This document shows positions 44,119 through 55,739 of a DNA stretch of 64,000 nt, piece after piece. The position numbers and the translations under genes were made by a program. The stretch's first letter is position 1. Each line of letters starts with the position of its first letter. This DNA comes from Canna indica. Lineage: Eukaryota; Streptophyta; Magnoliopsida; Zingiberales; Cannaceae. Location: the NCBI GenBank assembly GCA_034359265.1, contig CP136896.1, positions 5,673,501 through 5,737,500 of the forward strand, written 5' to 3'. The notes under the pieces are model-generated. The model searched no databases, was not told the origin of the DNA, and saw only the letters and a program-made list of their open reading frames with translations.

Positions 44119-45690
44119 TACTCATGTCTTTGATCTTGAATTGGTCATTCAAATGTTTTTGGAACAAATCCATTTCCTTTTCATCTGCACCAGTTATGAT
44201 TATGTTATCTACATAAACGAGTACAATTGCTATTTTATTAGTTACTCTCTTAACAAATAGGCAATTGTATCAGCTTTACTTTGCTGATAACCAAGTGTCA
44301 TAATGATTGTTGATAATTTGTTAAACCATTGTCTCACATCATGTCCGCTGGTTCTATACTTGTCCATTGTTTCCACTATCATACCATGGGGTTTTTATCA
44401 CGTATACATCTTCTTCTAAATCACCTTGCAAATATGCATTATTGATAGCCAACTGCAGTTGGTGGAAACGTTTTGTATGTTTCCTAGAGGTCTGGGGTTC
44501 AAACCCCAGTATACACTATCTTTGCTAAAAATATATATGCATTATTAATATCTAGTTGATGCAATGACCAGTTTTCAACAGCAACTACTGCTATTAAGGT
44601 CCGATAGTAGCAATTTTAGAAATAAATGCAAAGATCTCCTGATAGTCTATACCATCCACCTGTGTAAAACCTTTGGCCACCAATTTGGATTTATATTTCT
44701 CTACACTCCCATTTGGTTTAAATTTGGTTCTGTAAACTCATTTACAACCAATGGGTCTTTCTTCTAGTGGTAACTCACAAAGTTTTCAAGTTCCATTGTC
44801 TTCTAAAGCTTTAAGTTCTGCTTGCATAGATTTCACTCAAATAGGATCTGAAGTAGCTTCAACATAGATTTTAGGGTCATGTTTGGTGTCAATGTAGGTT
44901 AAGAAGCTACTGATGTTCAAAGGGCTTGTCTGGTAAATTCAGATAGTTAGCAATTGGGTATAGGATTGTTTTATTGGTTGCTTTAGTTTATGGAGAAGAG
45001 AATTGTTACATTGATAATCTTTGAGCTTAAAAGGTATCTTGCGAACTCTACTACTTCTCCTCACTGGTGGGGTTTCATTAGGTTCTAAATTTTGACTTGA
45101 CTCAACAGGTTCGGTGGCTTCACTGCTCACATTTTCCTTATTAGAGCTACACTCTTGTTTTCTAACTTTGGTGGAGGACTTATCTGATTCTTCATCAGGT
45201 TTGGTGATGGCAAGAGTTGTATATGTTGAAGATGAAACATGATAAAAGGAATTTTCATGTGTAGGTATTGGAGAGATTGTTGATTGTGGAGTTTCATATT
45301 GAAAGGGGAATATGTGTTCCACAAACACCACATCCTTAGATATGAAAATAGTATCAGTTTCCATGTGGTACACTTTATAACCCTTCTTGCCATATGGGTA
45401 ACCAATAAAAAACACATTTTTGGTTCTGTGATTAAATTTTGACCTTCCTTGTTTGATTGTACTAGAATAACATGGGCATCTAAAAACTCATAAATATGAT
45501 ATGACATGTTGACAATTGAATAAAAGTTCATAAGGTGATTTGTTGCCTAGAATTAGATTCGACGATCTATTGATTAGATATGTGACAGTAAGGATACAAT
45601 CTCCACAGAATTTCAAAAGAAGTTGAGAATGAAAATTGAGGCCTCTAGCTACCTCGAGTAGATGTCTATATTTTCTCTCCACAATAGCAT
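44119..45690 (-). pseudogene. copia A integrase end and reverse transcriptase start
   Basis: Minus-strand reading: RKYRHLLEVARGLNF and TYLINRSSNLILGNKSPYE (integrase C-terminal region), VFFIGYPYGKKGYKVY, a variable linker with RRSSRVRKIPFKLKDY, then RT start features and KFKPNGSVEKYK before the copia B insertion. Several frameshifts and stops; interrupted by an 87-bp SINE-like insertion at 44448. Confidence 0.8.
44448..44534 (+). mobile_element. tRNA-derived SINE-like insertion
   Basis: 87 bp flanked by 16-bp direct repeats ATATGCATTATT(G/A)ATA at 44432-44447 and 44535-44550 (one mismatch). It has an A-box-like CTGCAGTTGGTGG and, about 35 bp on, a B-box-like GGGTTCAAACCCC, ending TTGCTAAAAAT. 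This is the structure of a short tRNA-related SINE. It interrupts the RT frame of copia A. Confidence 0.7.
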
Positions 45691-46335
45691 TTTGTTGTGC
45701 ACTTTCAATGCAACAGCTTTGGTGAAGTATATCAAGAGAAAAGTTTTTAAAGTGGAGTTGAAAATTTTTGATCCATTATAATTTTATAGTGAAGTATATC
45801 ATTATTAGTTCTTATAACTTTAATGATTTTTTAGAACTGAGTTTAAACCAATTTGACAAAGTTAATGAGTAGGTTAGGCACTTGTGTTTTGTGGGAGAAT
45901 AGATAGGTCCAACAACTTCTTGTATGGTCATCCACCAAGGTTAGAAAATAGAAATTTACATCATATGTTTGCATTTTATGAGAACCCCAAACATCACAAT
46001 ACAGTATTTCAAAACAACTTTTTACTTTATTGATTCTTTAAGGAATGAAAGTCTAAATTGTTTGGCAAAGAGACAAACATTACAAAACAATTCAAATATA
46101 TTTTTCAACTTCGGAAAAGAACTTGACATGACTTTCAACATATGCCCTAACCTCATATGCCAAAGAGTCGCATTATCTAAGGTGGTTGAACACAATTGTG
46201 TATTTGGTGGTTTATTGCAATTGAGTTATGGAGCTCCAATCACCAAGTAAAATCCATTATCTTCTCTACAACTCCCTAGAATTTTCTTCGAAATAGGTTC
46301 CTGGATGATAAAATTGCTAGAGTTAAAAGTTATGA
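45691..46335 (-). pseudogene. copia A integrase core and pre-integrase region, decayed
   Basis: Minus-strand pieces include CNVCLFAKQFRLSF (zinc CxxC plus following helix). Stops are frequent. A 93-codon ORF on the plus strand over 45969-46250 is a shadow. The similarity fades at about 46335, where CACTA-like sequence begins. Confidence 0.65.
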
Positions 46336-48000
46336 AGCAATTTCAGGCCTAGGTGGAGGATGCTTGGGAAGCTTACTGTAAGAGGCTTTTCAAGAAAATC
46401 CTCCACTAGGCGCGGGATGAGGCGTGGGATGAGGCGCGGGCGAGTATATGTGATAATAGAGATACGCCTATAGATACGCTCAAGGGACACGGGACCACCA
46501 AGATGCCGCCTAATGTATGGGATAGGCTATGCAACATCTGAACGTCGGAGGGGTGGCAAGGTGCCTCCCGGACGGCGCACCAGAATTGGATGACGCTGGT
46601 CGAGGGATCCATCGTCTGACATATAGGTTGGTCCATCCCATTTACTAGCCATGGGCGTCGATTAGTAAATAATTTAATAATTATTTTTATTATTTATTAT
46701 TATTATAAAAAAGCTAATTATATTTATTTTATTACATGGGACGCGAGATGAGCAGGGAATGCTCATCTTGGCTGATCCTCTGAGGGTCTTCAAGAAGACA
46801 CATAGATATCAGCGTGGTCCTTGCCAATGTGAGTTCATTAGCGAGAGGCCGCAGATGATACTAGTAAGCTAATATTTAATTAAGTTAATGTTTAAATTTT
46901 TTATCTAGTCCACTTATGTATAGTTAATTTAAATTTTTTAAATGCTATGTATAGTGAGTTGGTGACTTAGTGGGGAGGTGATCCTACGCAGCATCAGCTT
47001 GATGTTGACGCATGAATGTAGGTGGTGGGCGTCGGCCACGGCCGTGTATATGACATTGGCACAACGGCCCACGCACGGGCGTTGTTGCAGCCACATGGTG
47101 CACGGTCGTCTGCCTTCACCTCCTTCGTCGTTGGTCCATCAACATCACGTGTGGATCAGGACCGTTTAGTGGCCGTCGAGACTGCTCAGGCACGCCTCAG
47201 CACCGACATGGCCGTTATGAGGGATACTGTGACACAAATGGCCCAATATATGGCGTAGATGACCTAGTACATGGGGCATATATCTTCTATCATACCTGGT
47301 GCTCCGGCCACTCTACCTCCCTCATCATTCGGCACGACGCATCAACATCAAATCCATCATCATCTTCGACATCGACTGATGCACTCCTCACTAGGGATGT
47401 CAACGGGGCGGGCGGGTACGGGAGGTGCCTACTTGCTACCTGCCCTGCGAAAATAAACAGGTACCTGCTACCCGTTTATTCCCTACAGGTATCAAAAATG
47501 GGTACCTATTTAATTACCCACGGGTATTGGCGGGTACCCATAACACTTTTAAAAAATATAAATTATAATATTTTAATAGCACTTCAACTCTTCATGTATT
47601 TTGATAACAACTTCATTTTGATAAACACACAACATTTTGATAACAACATCATCATAAGATTTCAAAACATAAAGTATATGATCGAGTATTGAATTAGGTT
47701 AGGGTTTTTTTTAGTATATATACCGAGGGTAACATTGTAATTTACTAATTCTCGCGGGTAATGGGTACCCATGGGTACGGGTACTATAATACTCGTACCC
47801 GCCCCATATAATAAACGGGTAAGAAAAATTACCCGCGAAATCCCCGCGGGTAGGAAACTACCCCTCATACCCGTCATAAACGAGTAAATACCCTGGGTAC
47901 CCGCCTAAACGGGTAATATTGCCATCCCTACTCCCCACATAGCCCCTCTCCTCTTTGCCTCCTCTACTGCCGCCTGATGTGCCTGGTCATTGATGTACTC
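46336..48000 (+). pseudogene. TNPA-like (Transposase_24) gene remnant of another CACTA element
   Basis: Three exon-like blocks in the order of TNPA. First, 46390-46672: PPNVWDRLCNI, two TGA stops, then IGWSIPFTSHGRRL with a GTAAAT donor. Second, about 46735-46870: ADPLRVFKKTHRYQRG and ERPQM. Third, from about 46955: GHGRVYDIGTTAHARALLQPH, then a heptad-like DRLVAVETAQARLSTDMAVM. These parallel exons 3-5 of the intact TNPA at 50182-51232 but are clearly a different family. A hAT element interrupts the last block at 47392. Confidence 0.65.
47392..47930. mobile_element. hAT non-autonomous element, 539 bp
   Basis: Ends TAGGGATGTCAACGGGGCGG and, inverted, TAGGGATGGCAATATTACCC. Duplication CTCCTCAC (47384-47391) and CTCCCCAC (47931-47938), 7 of 8 identical. 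Subterminal GGGTACC/ACCCG(T/C) motifs. No ORF of note. Confidence 0.88.
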
Positions 48001-48660
48001 TTTTGATGATTTATTTTGATATGGTGTAAACATTATTGTTTTGATATTGTTGGTGAAATAGCCCACACTAGAGGGGGCTGAATAGTGTGTTCACTAAACT
48101 TTAGCCTAATTCTGGTTTTAATCAATTCTTGATTACTTAGGCAAAACACAATAAGAACTAATTTCGTACAGAAGCAATTAAGCAATCACAAAAGAAACAA
48201 TGCTAACACATGAATTTATAGTGGTTCAGCCTCAATGTCTACTCTACTACCCAAGCACCCCGCTTAGGATTTCACTCGCAATCAACTAGATAAAGAGATC
48301 CTTAAAATGATGAATTTTTCTCAAAAAGTCTACGCTCTCATACCGAGAGCACTTCCACACCCGGAAGCCTTCCACCCTCACATCAAAGGTACTTCCACAC
48401 TCGAAAGTCTCCGCCTTCCTACCGAGAGCACTCTCCCAATCACTATCACCTAAGGACACTCTAATCCTAGATTATAATGGTGGACTTATGCCTTACGACT
48501 AAGGCAACCACCATACTCAACAAAACTTAACACAAGAAAATAAATAACTAAATAATTACACAAGTAATGGAGCAAATAAATAATACAATTTATACTTAGC
48601 TCCAACACAAGATTACATAGCTCCTCTTGATGCCTTTGATGATGAAACAATGAAGATAAG

Positions 48661-49332
48661 TAAGGATGAGGATGACAATATTACCCGTACCCGTGGATAC
48701 CCGCGGATATTTACCCGACACGGGTCGGGTATGGTAAACATATTATACCTACGGGTACGGGTACGGGTATAAATTTTTACTCATTTAATAAATGGGTACG
48801 GGTATGGATACTATACTATCCACACCCGTGGATACCCGCTACCCGCCAATATATATGAAAAATTAAATTTATAATTTTATATATTAATATCTAATGGAAA
48901 GTTTAAAAATAAATCTAAATATAATATATTTTTAGGGACATCAATGTTCAATTTTAGTTGAAAGTACTTTGATTTTAAATTTAATTTTGGTTTTAAATTT
49001 AATGTTGCATAAATGGTTATTGCTATTTGTTAAGATAATTTTATGATTTAGAATTTAATTGTTACGTAGTTTATTTTATGGATTAATGTTTCTCAATCAA
49101 GTTATTAATAGTGGTGAAATGAGAATCATTGATGGTATACTATTATAATAAAATAAAAATTCTTGTCATATATTAAATGGGTATCCACGAATATCCGCGG
49201 GTATCAATTACCCACGAGGGTATGGATGACAGATACCCGTCGCGGGTGCGGGTGCAGGTACAGGAGATGAATTTAGTAAACGGGTGCGGGTGCGGATGTG
49301 GCCGCCCCGAACCCGCCCCATTGACATCCCTA
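48661..49332. mobile_element. hAT non-autonomous element, 672 bp
   Basis: Ends TAAGGATGAGGATGACAAT and, inverted, TAGGGATGTCAATGGGGCGG. Exact 8-bp duplication AAGATAAG (48653-48660 and 49333-49340). Subterminal CGGGTACGGG and ACCCG(T/C)GG(A/G)TA repeats; AT-rich, non-coding middle. Confidence 0.92.
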
Positions 49333-49482
49333 AAGATAAGGCTCAATCAAAGAGATGAGATATCAAGGCTAAGGTTTTCACAAAGGATGGCTCAATCAAA
49401 TCTCTACGATGAGTAAGGATGTCTCATGAAGCATTAGGTATGTAAGGAAGGCTCTCTTGGGAGCTTACACTATTAGAAAAAT

Positions 49483-49870
49483 GGTCATCAGCAACGGCTG
49501 ATGCCGTTGCTGAGCCGTTGCTGACGAGAATCAGCAACGGTTGAGCCGTTGCAATAGCGCCGTGAGAGAAAGTCGCGTTGCTGATGACTTAGCAACGGCT
49601 CAGCAACGGCCGCTCGGGCCGTCGCTCAAAACATTATCAGCAACGGCCGCTGGGCCGTCGCTAAAAATATTATCAGCAACGGCTTTGCCACAGACCCGGA
49701 GCCGTTGCTGATACCATTAATAGCAACGGCCGCTGAGTCCGTAGCAACACCGTTAGTAAAACTCCGTCGCTAAGTCGTTGTTGTAGGTCATCAGCAACGG
49801 CTTTCGATACACTTTTAGCAACGGCTTTCCCACGGACGCCCGTGGGAAAGCCGTTGCTGATGACCTATAC
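49483..49870. repeat. 3' subterminal repeats with perfect 18-bp palindrome
   Basis: Tandem and inverted GCAACGGC/GCCGTTGC motifs. At 49818-49857 the arms GCAACGGCTTTCCCACGG are perfectly inverted around a 4-base loop. These are the presumed transposase-binding sites. Confidence 0.88.
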
Positions 49871-50181
49871 CTGCAACCAGAAAATTTGTAAATTTCAAAT
49901 TTCCATTGATACATTGATACATTTATCTGATACATAACTCACACACCCATACCCTCATACACACATTCATTCACACATCACAAACATCTCATACACATTC
50001 ATTCACACATCACAAACACACCAAGATATACATCAAAATAATTATATTTATATTCATAATTATCCACGATAGTATAAACACAATTCAAATGCAAAATTGA
50101 AGTATCAACATCTCAGTAACATAGTCAATATAAATTAAACAAGTTCAATATGTCAGTAACAAAGTCAATATAAACAAAATC

Positions 50182-51723
50182 TCACGATGACGATGGAGGA
50201 TGGCCTGGATCATATGGCGGGGTCTGGAGTGCTTGAGTGTACACCGGCGTGGACTGACTCGAGGATGATGGATTAGATGATGCCGAAGAGATGCCTGCTT
50301 CGGGATGACCCGACAAGTTGCGTAGCATAGCTTCTATATTCGCCATCGTCTGACTCTGGCGCTCCATCAACTCAGTCTGACGCGCGACCGTCTCCTCTAG
50401 TCTCCTTATCCTATTACTATGATCATAACTGGATCTGGAGGTGGACGGCCGCTCACCAGCGACCGGAGGGGTCGGTGCCCCAAGTGGCCCTAGTACGGCT
50501 CGCGCATGACCACTATCTGCGAAGCCATATACGCGGCCATGGTCCCAGCCACCTGCGGCCTCGACCCACGATGCTGCGTCAAAGTCCTCGGGGGTACCCC
50601 CACGCTGCACCACCGTCTGGCTGTAGGTCTCCTACTCGAGTTTGATTTTTTGTTTAATATTTATCATAAAACTTAAATTATAAATATATAATGAATAATT
50701 TAAACAAATATATAATTACCATAATGTATGCAGCGCGGTTGTGGATGTACTCCCCAGTCCCATGTGCTCGACGGTGAGTCCGCTCAAACACCGCCATCGG
50801 GGAGGGTCGCTGGACACTCCCGTCATCCGACACCGTCGTCTACATTTACAAAACAAATACATTAATTAGTACACATAATAACAAATAAAATATATAATTA
50901 AAAGATATACTTACCATACGGTTTGCGTGCACTGCAAATGCAACAGAGCCGCCGGTGTGACGCGCTGCTCCCCCCGACATGCGATTTCTAGCCGCATTCT
51001 GAGAAACCTCCTGCCATCGATCCATCGACCATATCCCCACGAGCTGGTCCCATATATCAGGAGTAATCCAACCGGGGCCGTATCCCCGAGTCTCCGCGAT
51101 GTTAGTGGTCCCAGCTCGGGCCATCGCCTGGGACAGAGCCTGCCCCAGCTGCCCGTTGTACCTTGCCCGGGAAATAGCCTCCCAGGCAGCGTAAATGAAG
51201 GGCCTCTGGTCCTCGGCCCATGTATAGCGAGCCTGCAAAATAATAATATCAGTACCAATATTAATATATCATGCATGTAAAAAAAATATTAATACGTGCC
51301 TCAAACTCGCGTCATAACATGTCGACGTGCTCGCTAGGCACGTGAGACCACGTAGGCCATGCCCCGTGCATGTATCGTCGAATAGTAGAAGAAATGCTCC
51401 TCGGCACTTCTTCTTGCTCGAACCTGCACAACAAAAATAAATTTTAATATTATATTATGATATAATGAATTTGTAATGATTCATAATTCATGATATATTA
51501 CGTACCGCTCCCCAATCACGCTAATCAATCTACGTGACTCTGTGGCTGGTGGAGGCTGCCACCTGTTCGGCCCGCGTGGCCGCCTACGTCTGGATGTACT
51601 AGCCTCGGCAGTATCATCCTCATGAGGATCAGCAACAGGAGGATCAGCAGCATGAGTAAGTGCTGGAGTCTCACCGATCGGAGACTTCGAAACTCTCCTG
51701 CGTCGATAACCACGACCAGACAT
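50182..51723 (-). pseudogene. TNPA-like protein, Transposase_24 family (five exons, one stop)
   Basis: DNA-binding accessory transposase of the CACTA element. ATG at 51723. Exons by splice sites and frame: 51723-51506 (donor GTACGT), 51423-51300, 51232-50915 (donor GTAAGT), 50839-50720 (donor GTAATT), 50631-50182 (stop). Exon 2 fits the frame only with a GC donor (GAG|GCACGT), a GC-AG intron. Conserved features: R/G-rich N-terminus, RYMHGAWPTWSHVP, ITPDIWDQLVGIW, GGSVAFAVHANRM, then RRLEETVARQTELMERQ coiled coil and a Ser/Pro tail. About 409 codons, interrupted by one TGA in VDML*REFE (exon 2). Confidence 0.82.
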
Positions 51724-51798
51724 ATCTGTCGAACAGACATATAATCAGATTATTGTATAAATAGTAGAGATATATTTAATAAAATATGTACTTTACAA

Positions 51799-52895
51799 TT
51801 ATTCTTCATCATCTGAATAATAGTCTTCGAATTCTTCTTCTTCCTCCTCTTCTTCCTCTTCTTCATCTTCTTCATCTCCAGCTTCCTCAATTTCATGATC
51901 TTCATCATCAGCATATTCAACTTCTAATTGGATTGATGTTGTGTCTGCATCCTCGAGTATTGGAATAATACGATCCACAGCAGGAAGATCATCTTCTTGA
52001 TAGAAACCAGGAGGATCATTTTCTCCTACTATCGGATCAATTTTTCCTCTACCTTTTGTCTTACAGACTACACGCCAATCTGCTCTATCTTTATTTCGAG
52101 CTGGATACTTCGCGTAATATACTTCTTCGGCTTGTGATGCCAATATAAAAGGCTCATTTGCTGCCAATTTCGATTTGTAATTAACATCAACAAGTTTGTA
52201 TTTTGGATGAACTTTCATGCCCCTTTCTGTTGTATCGAACCAATGACATCTAAATAGGATCACTGATTTCAAGCCGAAGTAGTGCAACTCTATCACTTCT
52301 TCCACTAGTCCATAGAAATCCATATCACATTCAACATAAGTTGTCCCTTTCACGCAGACCCCAACATTCATCGTCTTTTTTGTAGATGAATATTCAACCG
52401 TGTGAAATTTATACCCGTTAACAAAATATCCGCTATAGCACGACACAAGTCGCGACGGTCCACTAACAAACTCAAATATTCTTTCATCTATTTCAGCTCT
52501 GTGATCTTTGCGGTAAGTCTGAATCCAAGAAGGGAAATCACGATTCCGTAATGTCTCCAATTCTTGATTGTTGTGAATAGAGTATTTTTGCACCATCTCA
52601 ATGTCAAATATTTCAATCAATTGTTCAATCTCTGGACAATTGAGTAATACATACAAGTGTGCCAAATGATACTCTTCATCGCTTAAGTGTCGAGATGGAC
52701 GAGAACCAAAAGCACGACCAGAGTGACAAAATATATTTAAACGTCCATCTGAATGTCGAACACCCCCGTCGTCGTTACGTGGAAGACGATCAAATCTTGT
52801 CTGTACTGTCGATTCAAAGTAAAATGAGCAGAATGTTGAAATTTCTTGGATGATATACGATTCAGATATTGATCCTTCAACAGCTGCGGTGTTCT
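51799..52895 (-). pseudogene. TNP2 C-terminal part with DUF4216 and acidic tail
   Basis: Continues TNP2 one frame away: VKNTAAVEGSISESYIIQE directly follows the end of the 55268-52896 frame. Then SGRAFGSRPSRHLSDEEYH, YFVNGYKFHTVEYSS and a DUF4216 domain (YYGL-type MDFYGLVEEVIELHYFG, LFRCHWFDT, VDVNYKSKLA, FILASQAEEVYY), ending in a Glu-rich tail and stop at 51799. An ATG within is not needed: the sequence is open from 52895, and the apparent start at 52665 is a TTG in the middle of the homologous region. Confidence 0.85.
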
Positions 52896-55268
52896 TTACT
52901 TTTTCTTCAGACGATTCATGTATCTTTCAAATAAGTACATCCAACGATATTGAACGGGGCCACCAACTCGTGCCTCGTATGGCAAGTGTATCGGTAGATG
53001 CTCCATCGAGTCAAAAAATGCAGGAGGGAAAAACTGCTCCAGCTTGCATATGATTTCAACAATATTATTTTCAAGTGTTGACATATCTTCGACTCGAAGG
53101 ACATTTGCACAGATGCTTCTAAAAAACATACTTAATTCAGTCAACGGACCCCAAATATTATCAGGTAGAAGATCTCGAAATGCGATCGGAAGTAATCTCT
53201 GCATGAATACATGACAATCATGGCTCTTCATCCCTGATATTTTGCAATCATCGACGTTCACACATCGAGATAAGTTTGAAGCATATCCATCGGGTAATCT
53301 GAGTTCTTTTACCCATTGACAAACATCTTTGATCTGTTGTTTATTTAACACATATAGGGCCTTCGGTTTCAGATATCGTCCGTTGACCTCTTGTAACTCC
53401 AACTCTGGTCTTTTACAAAGTATTTTCAGATCATGTCGGGCTTTGACATTATCTTTAGTTTTTCCAGAAATATCCATCACAGTGTTGAAAATATTATCAA
53501 ACACATTTTTTTCAATGTGCATGACATCTAAATTATGTCGAATCAATAATGAACTCCAATAGGGCAATTCCCAAAAGATACTTTTTTTCACCCAGTTGTG
53601 TGTTTGGCCAAAACCTGACACTCTTTCATTGCGACCAAATACTATATCTGGAAGTGCTGAAACACGTGCTAACATTTGTTCACCAGACAACAACGGTGGT
53701 GGCCCATCTCTTTCGACTCTGCCCTTAGTAAATTTATTACGATTCCTTCGATACTGGTGATGAACCGGTAGGAATCGACGATGACAATCAAAGAATGAGA
53801 TTTTTCGTCCGTTCTGAAGACTGATTGATTTAGAGTGTTCCATACAATACGGGCAAGAGAGTCGGCCGTGAGTGCTCCAACCCGACAACATGCCGTACGC
53901 GGGGAAATCATTGATTGTCCACAAGACCGCGGCCTTTAAATTGAAGTTTTGCTTCCGATGACAATCATAAGTGACAGCTCCCTCAGTCCACAATGTTTTC
54001 AATTCATCTATCAAGGGTCTGAGAAATATGTCAATTTCTTTTCGCGGACCCTTAGGACCCGGAATAATCATCGAAAGATAAATAAATTCATCTTTCATGC
54101 ACATTGACGGTGGCAAATTATAAACTGTCAGCAGCACTGGCCAAACTGAATAAGGAGTTGCAGAATGTCCAAACGGATTAAAACCATCTGTGCACAATCC
54201 CAATCTGATATTTCTAGTATCCATAGCAAATGAAGGATAACATGTATCCAAATGTTTCCATGCTTCACTATCAGATGGATGAGTCATTACTGTATCATCA
54301 CGACTTCTTGCATGCCAACTCATGTAGGGGGCTGTCTTTTCCGACATGAATAATCTTTGAAGCCTCGGAGTTAGTGGAAAATACCGAAGCACCTTAAACG
54401 GGATATTTTTCTGTCGGACCGATTTCTTCTCCTTGTAACGAGGGTGTTGACATACAGGGCATTTATCCAACTGCACATTTTCTTTATAATATAAAATGCA
54501 GTTATTTTGGCACGCGTGTATTTTTTCGTACCCAAGCCCGAATTTTCTCATTAGCTTTTTAGTCTTATAAAAAGTAGGCTCAAACTTGTTATCAGTAGGC
54601 ATCATTCCATTAATCAATCCAGCAATCCGATCATACGCAACTCCGCTGATATTACAATCGGCCTTGATGTTTAAGAGCTGTGTCATTGCTGAAAACCTAG
54701 TGTATTTAGGACAATTCTCATACAAAGGTTCATCGGCAGCTTTCAACATCTCGTAAAATTCTGCAGCTTCTTTATTCGGTAATTCAATCTCTACCGCAGC
54801 CCCTACTTCTGTGATATCAACCGCTGTAGTATCTGGTGGGACTGATGTCTGAAGAACTGGCCGATCAACATTATCATTCAGGTGGAATTGACCCCCAATA
54901 CTATCAAGTATCATAGTTCTATAGGGATTACATTGACTGGATGAAGAAGCACCAGCAGAGGAAGATTCACCATATGTCTGAACGACAGGATTGCTCGACG
55001 TCCCGACTTCGCGTGACTCCCCGTGACAAGTCCATAGAAAATATCTTGGTGTAAATCCTTTGGTATATAGATGCAGAGTGACAGTCTCCCGATCCAAAAA
55101 TCGTCCATTCGAACAAATGCGGCACGGACATCGGATTTGATCACCCATGCTAACGAAATTCCGATTCGAATAGGCAAAATTTAGGAAGTACGTTACGCCT
55201 AATCGAAACTCATTCGTTAAAGCTCCACGGTCAAAACGTCGGTACATCCAACTTCGATCAGCCGACAT
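52896..55268 (-). CDS. TNP2 (TnpD-like) transposase, N-terminal 790 residues
   Basis: CACTA transposase that cuts element ends in the nucleus. ATG chosen at 55266-55268 (MSADRSWMYRRFDRG); the frame is open a little upstream only through a TTG. Order: transposase-associated domain with CPCRICSNG (residues 10-85), Ser-rich spacer, Transposase_21/tnp2 domain (about 190-540) with CPVCQHPRY zinc-like motif and LGLCTDGFNPFG (catalytic-type Asp near 360), then DUF4218 (LDVMHIEKNVFDNI, RDLLPDNIWGPLTELS, to about 785). The frame ends at TAA 52896-52898 within an A-run, where one base change would restore the family continuation. About 1,155 codons were expected, so the product is truncated by a frameshift. 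Confidence 0.9.
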   Translation of the reverse strand: MSADRSWMYRRFDRGALTNEFRLGVTYFLNFAYSNRNFVSMGDQIRCPCRICSNGRFLDRETVTLHLYTKGFTPRYFLWTCHGESREVGTSSNPVVQTYGESSSAGASSSSQCNPYRTMILDSIGGQFHLNDNVDRPVLQTSVPPDTTAVDITEVGAAVEIELPNKEAAEFYEMLKAADEPLYENCPKYTRFSAMTQLLNIKADCNISGVAYDRIAGLINGMMPTDNKFEPTFYKTKKLMRKFGLGYEKIHACQNNCILYYKENVQLDKCPVCQHPRYKEKKSVRQKNIPFKVLRYFPLTPRLQRLFMSEKTAPYMSWHARSRDDTVMTHPSDSEAWKHLDTCYPSFAMDTRNIRLGLCTDGFNPFGHSATPYSVWPVLLTVYNLPPSMCMKDEFIYLSMIIPGPKGPRKEIDIFLRPLIDELKTLWTEGAVTYDCHRKQNFNLKAAVLWTINDFPAYGMLSGWSTHGRLSCPYCMEHSKSISLQNGRKISFFDCHRRFLPVHHQYRRNRNKFTKGRVERDGPPPLLSGEQMLARVSALPDIVFGRNERVSGFGQTHNWVKKSIFWELPYWSSLLIRHNLDVMHIEKNVFDNIFNTVMDISGKTKDNVKARHDLKILCKRPELELQEVNGRYLKPKALYVLNKQQIKDVCQWVKELRLPDGYASNLSRCVNVDDCKISGMKSHDCHVFMQRLLPIAFRDLLPDNIWGPLTELSMFFRSICANVLRVEDMSTLENNIVEIICKLEQFFPPAFFDSMEHLPIHLPYEARVGGPVQYRWMYLFERYMNRLKKK

Positions 55269-55343
55269 GATTCTGTCAATCAATGACAATTTCTTTGGTT
55301 AATGTCTTTAGGTGAGATTGTCCTATTCCATTCGGGATTTATG

Positions 55344-55531
55344 TTATTAGTACTGCACTTACGTTTTTATTTTAACTGTTAACTAATTATTCTAAATTTC
55401 GACAGCATCTCCCTACAGTTCTCCGAATACGCATATCATCTGGGTGCGTATCGGAGAACAAGAGAGATGTTGCCGAATTTTAGAATAATTAGTTAACAGT
55501 TAAAATAAAAACGTAAGTGCAGTACAAATAA
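55344..55531. repeat. Leader hairpin (long inverted repeat) upstream of TNP2
   Basis: Arms of about 85 bp (55344-55433 and 55445-55531). Blocks ACTGCACTTACGTTTTTATT and AACTGTTAACTAATTATTCT have exact complements, with a few mismatches nearer the loop. It lies in the transcribed leader or promoter-proximal region between the minisatellite and the TNP2 ATG. Confidence 0.88.
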
Positions 55532-55739
55532 CTATATTCCCAAATTGTCCAATCAGGAACAATTCAAGAATTGTACGTCGTATAAAAGATCATCTACTTC
55601 TTTTACACGAACATACAATCCCCGAACAGATCTAAGGTTTTGCTAAATCATATCCGATTCGTCAATGCGTACGTGAAACATATCAACTCGTCGGATGGAT
55701 GATTATTTTCTAAATGTTTCGAGACAGTTCGAGTCCATA

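Larger units (their letters stand above)
35495..46335 (-). mobile_element. Older Ty1/copia element (copia A), truncated, antisense
   Basis: Minus-strand copia element whose 3' LTR and pol survive on both sides of a younger copia insertion (36624-44113). Order on the minus strand: pre-integrase region (about 46330-45970), integrase C-terminal part, linker, RT start (45682-44119), then after the insertion the RT end and RNase H (36618-35727), polypurine tract and LTR. Protease, gag and 5' LTR are missing; the truncation abuts a CACTA remnant at about 46335. Many stops. A SINE-like insertion sits in its RT. Confidence 0.85.
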
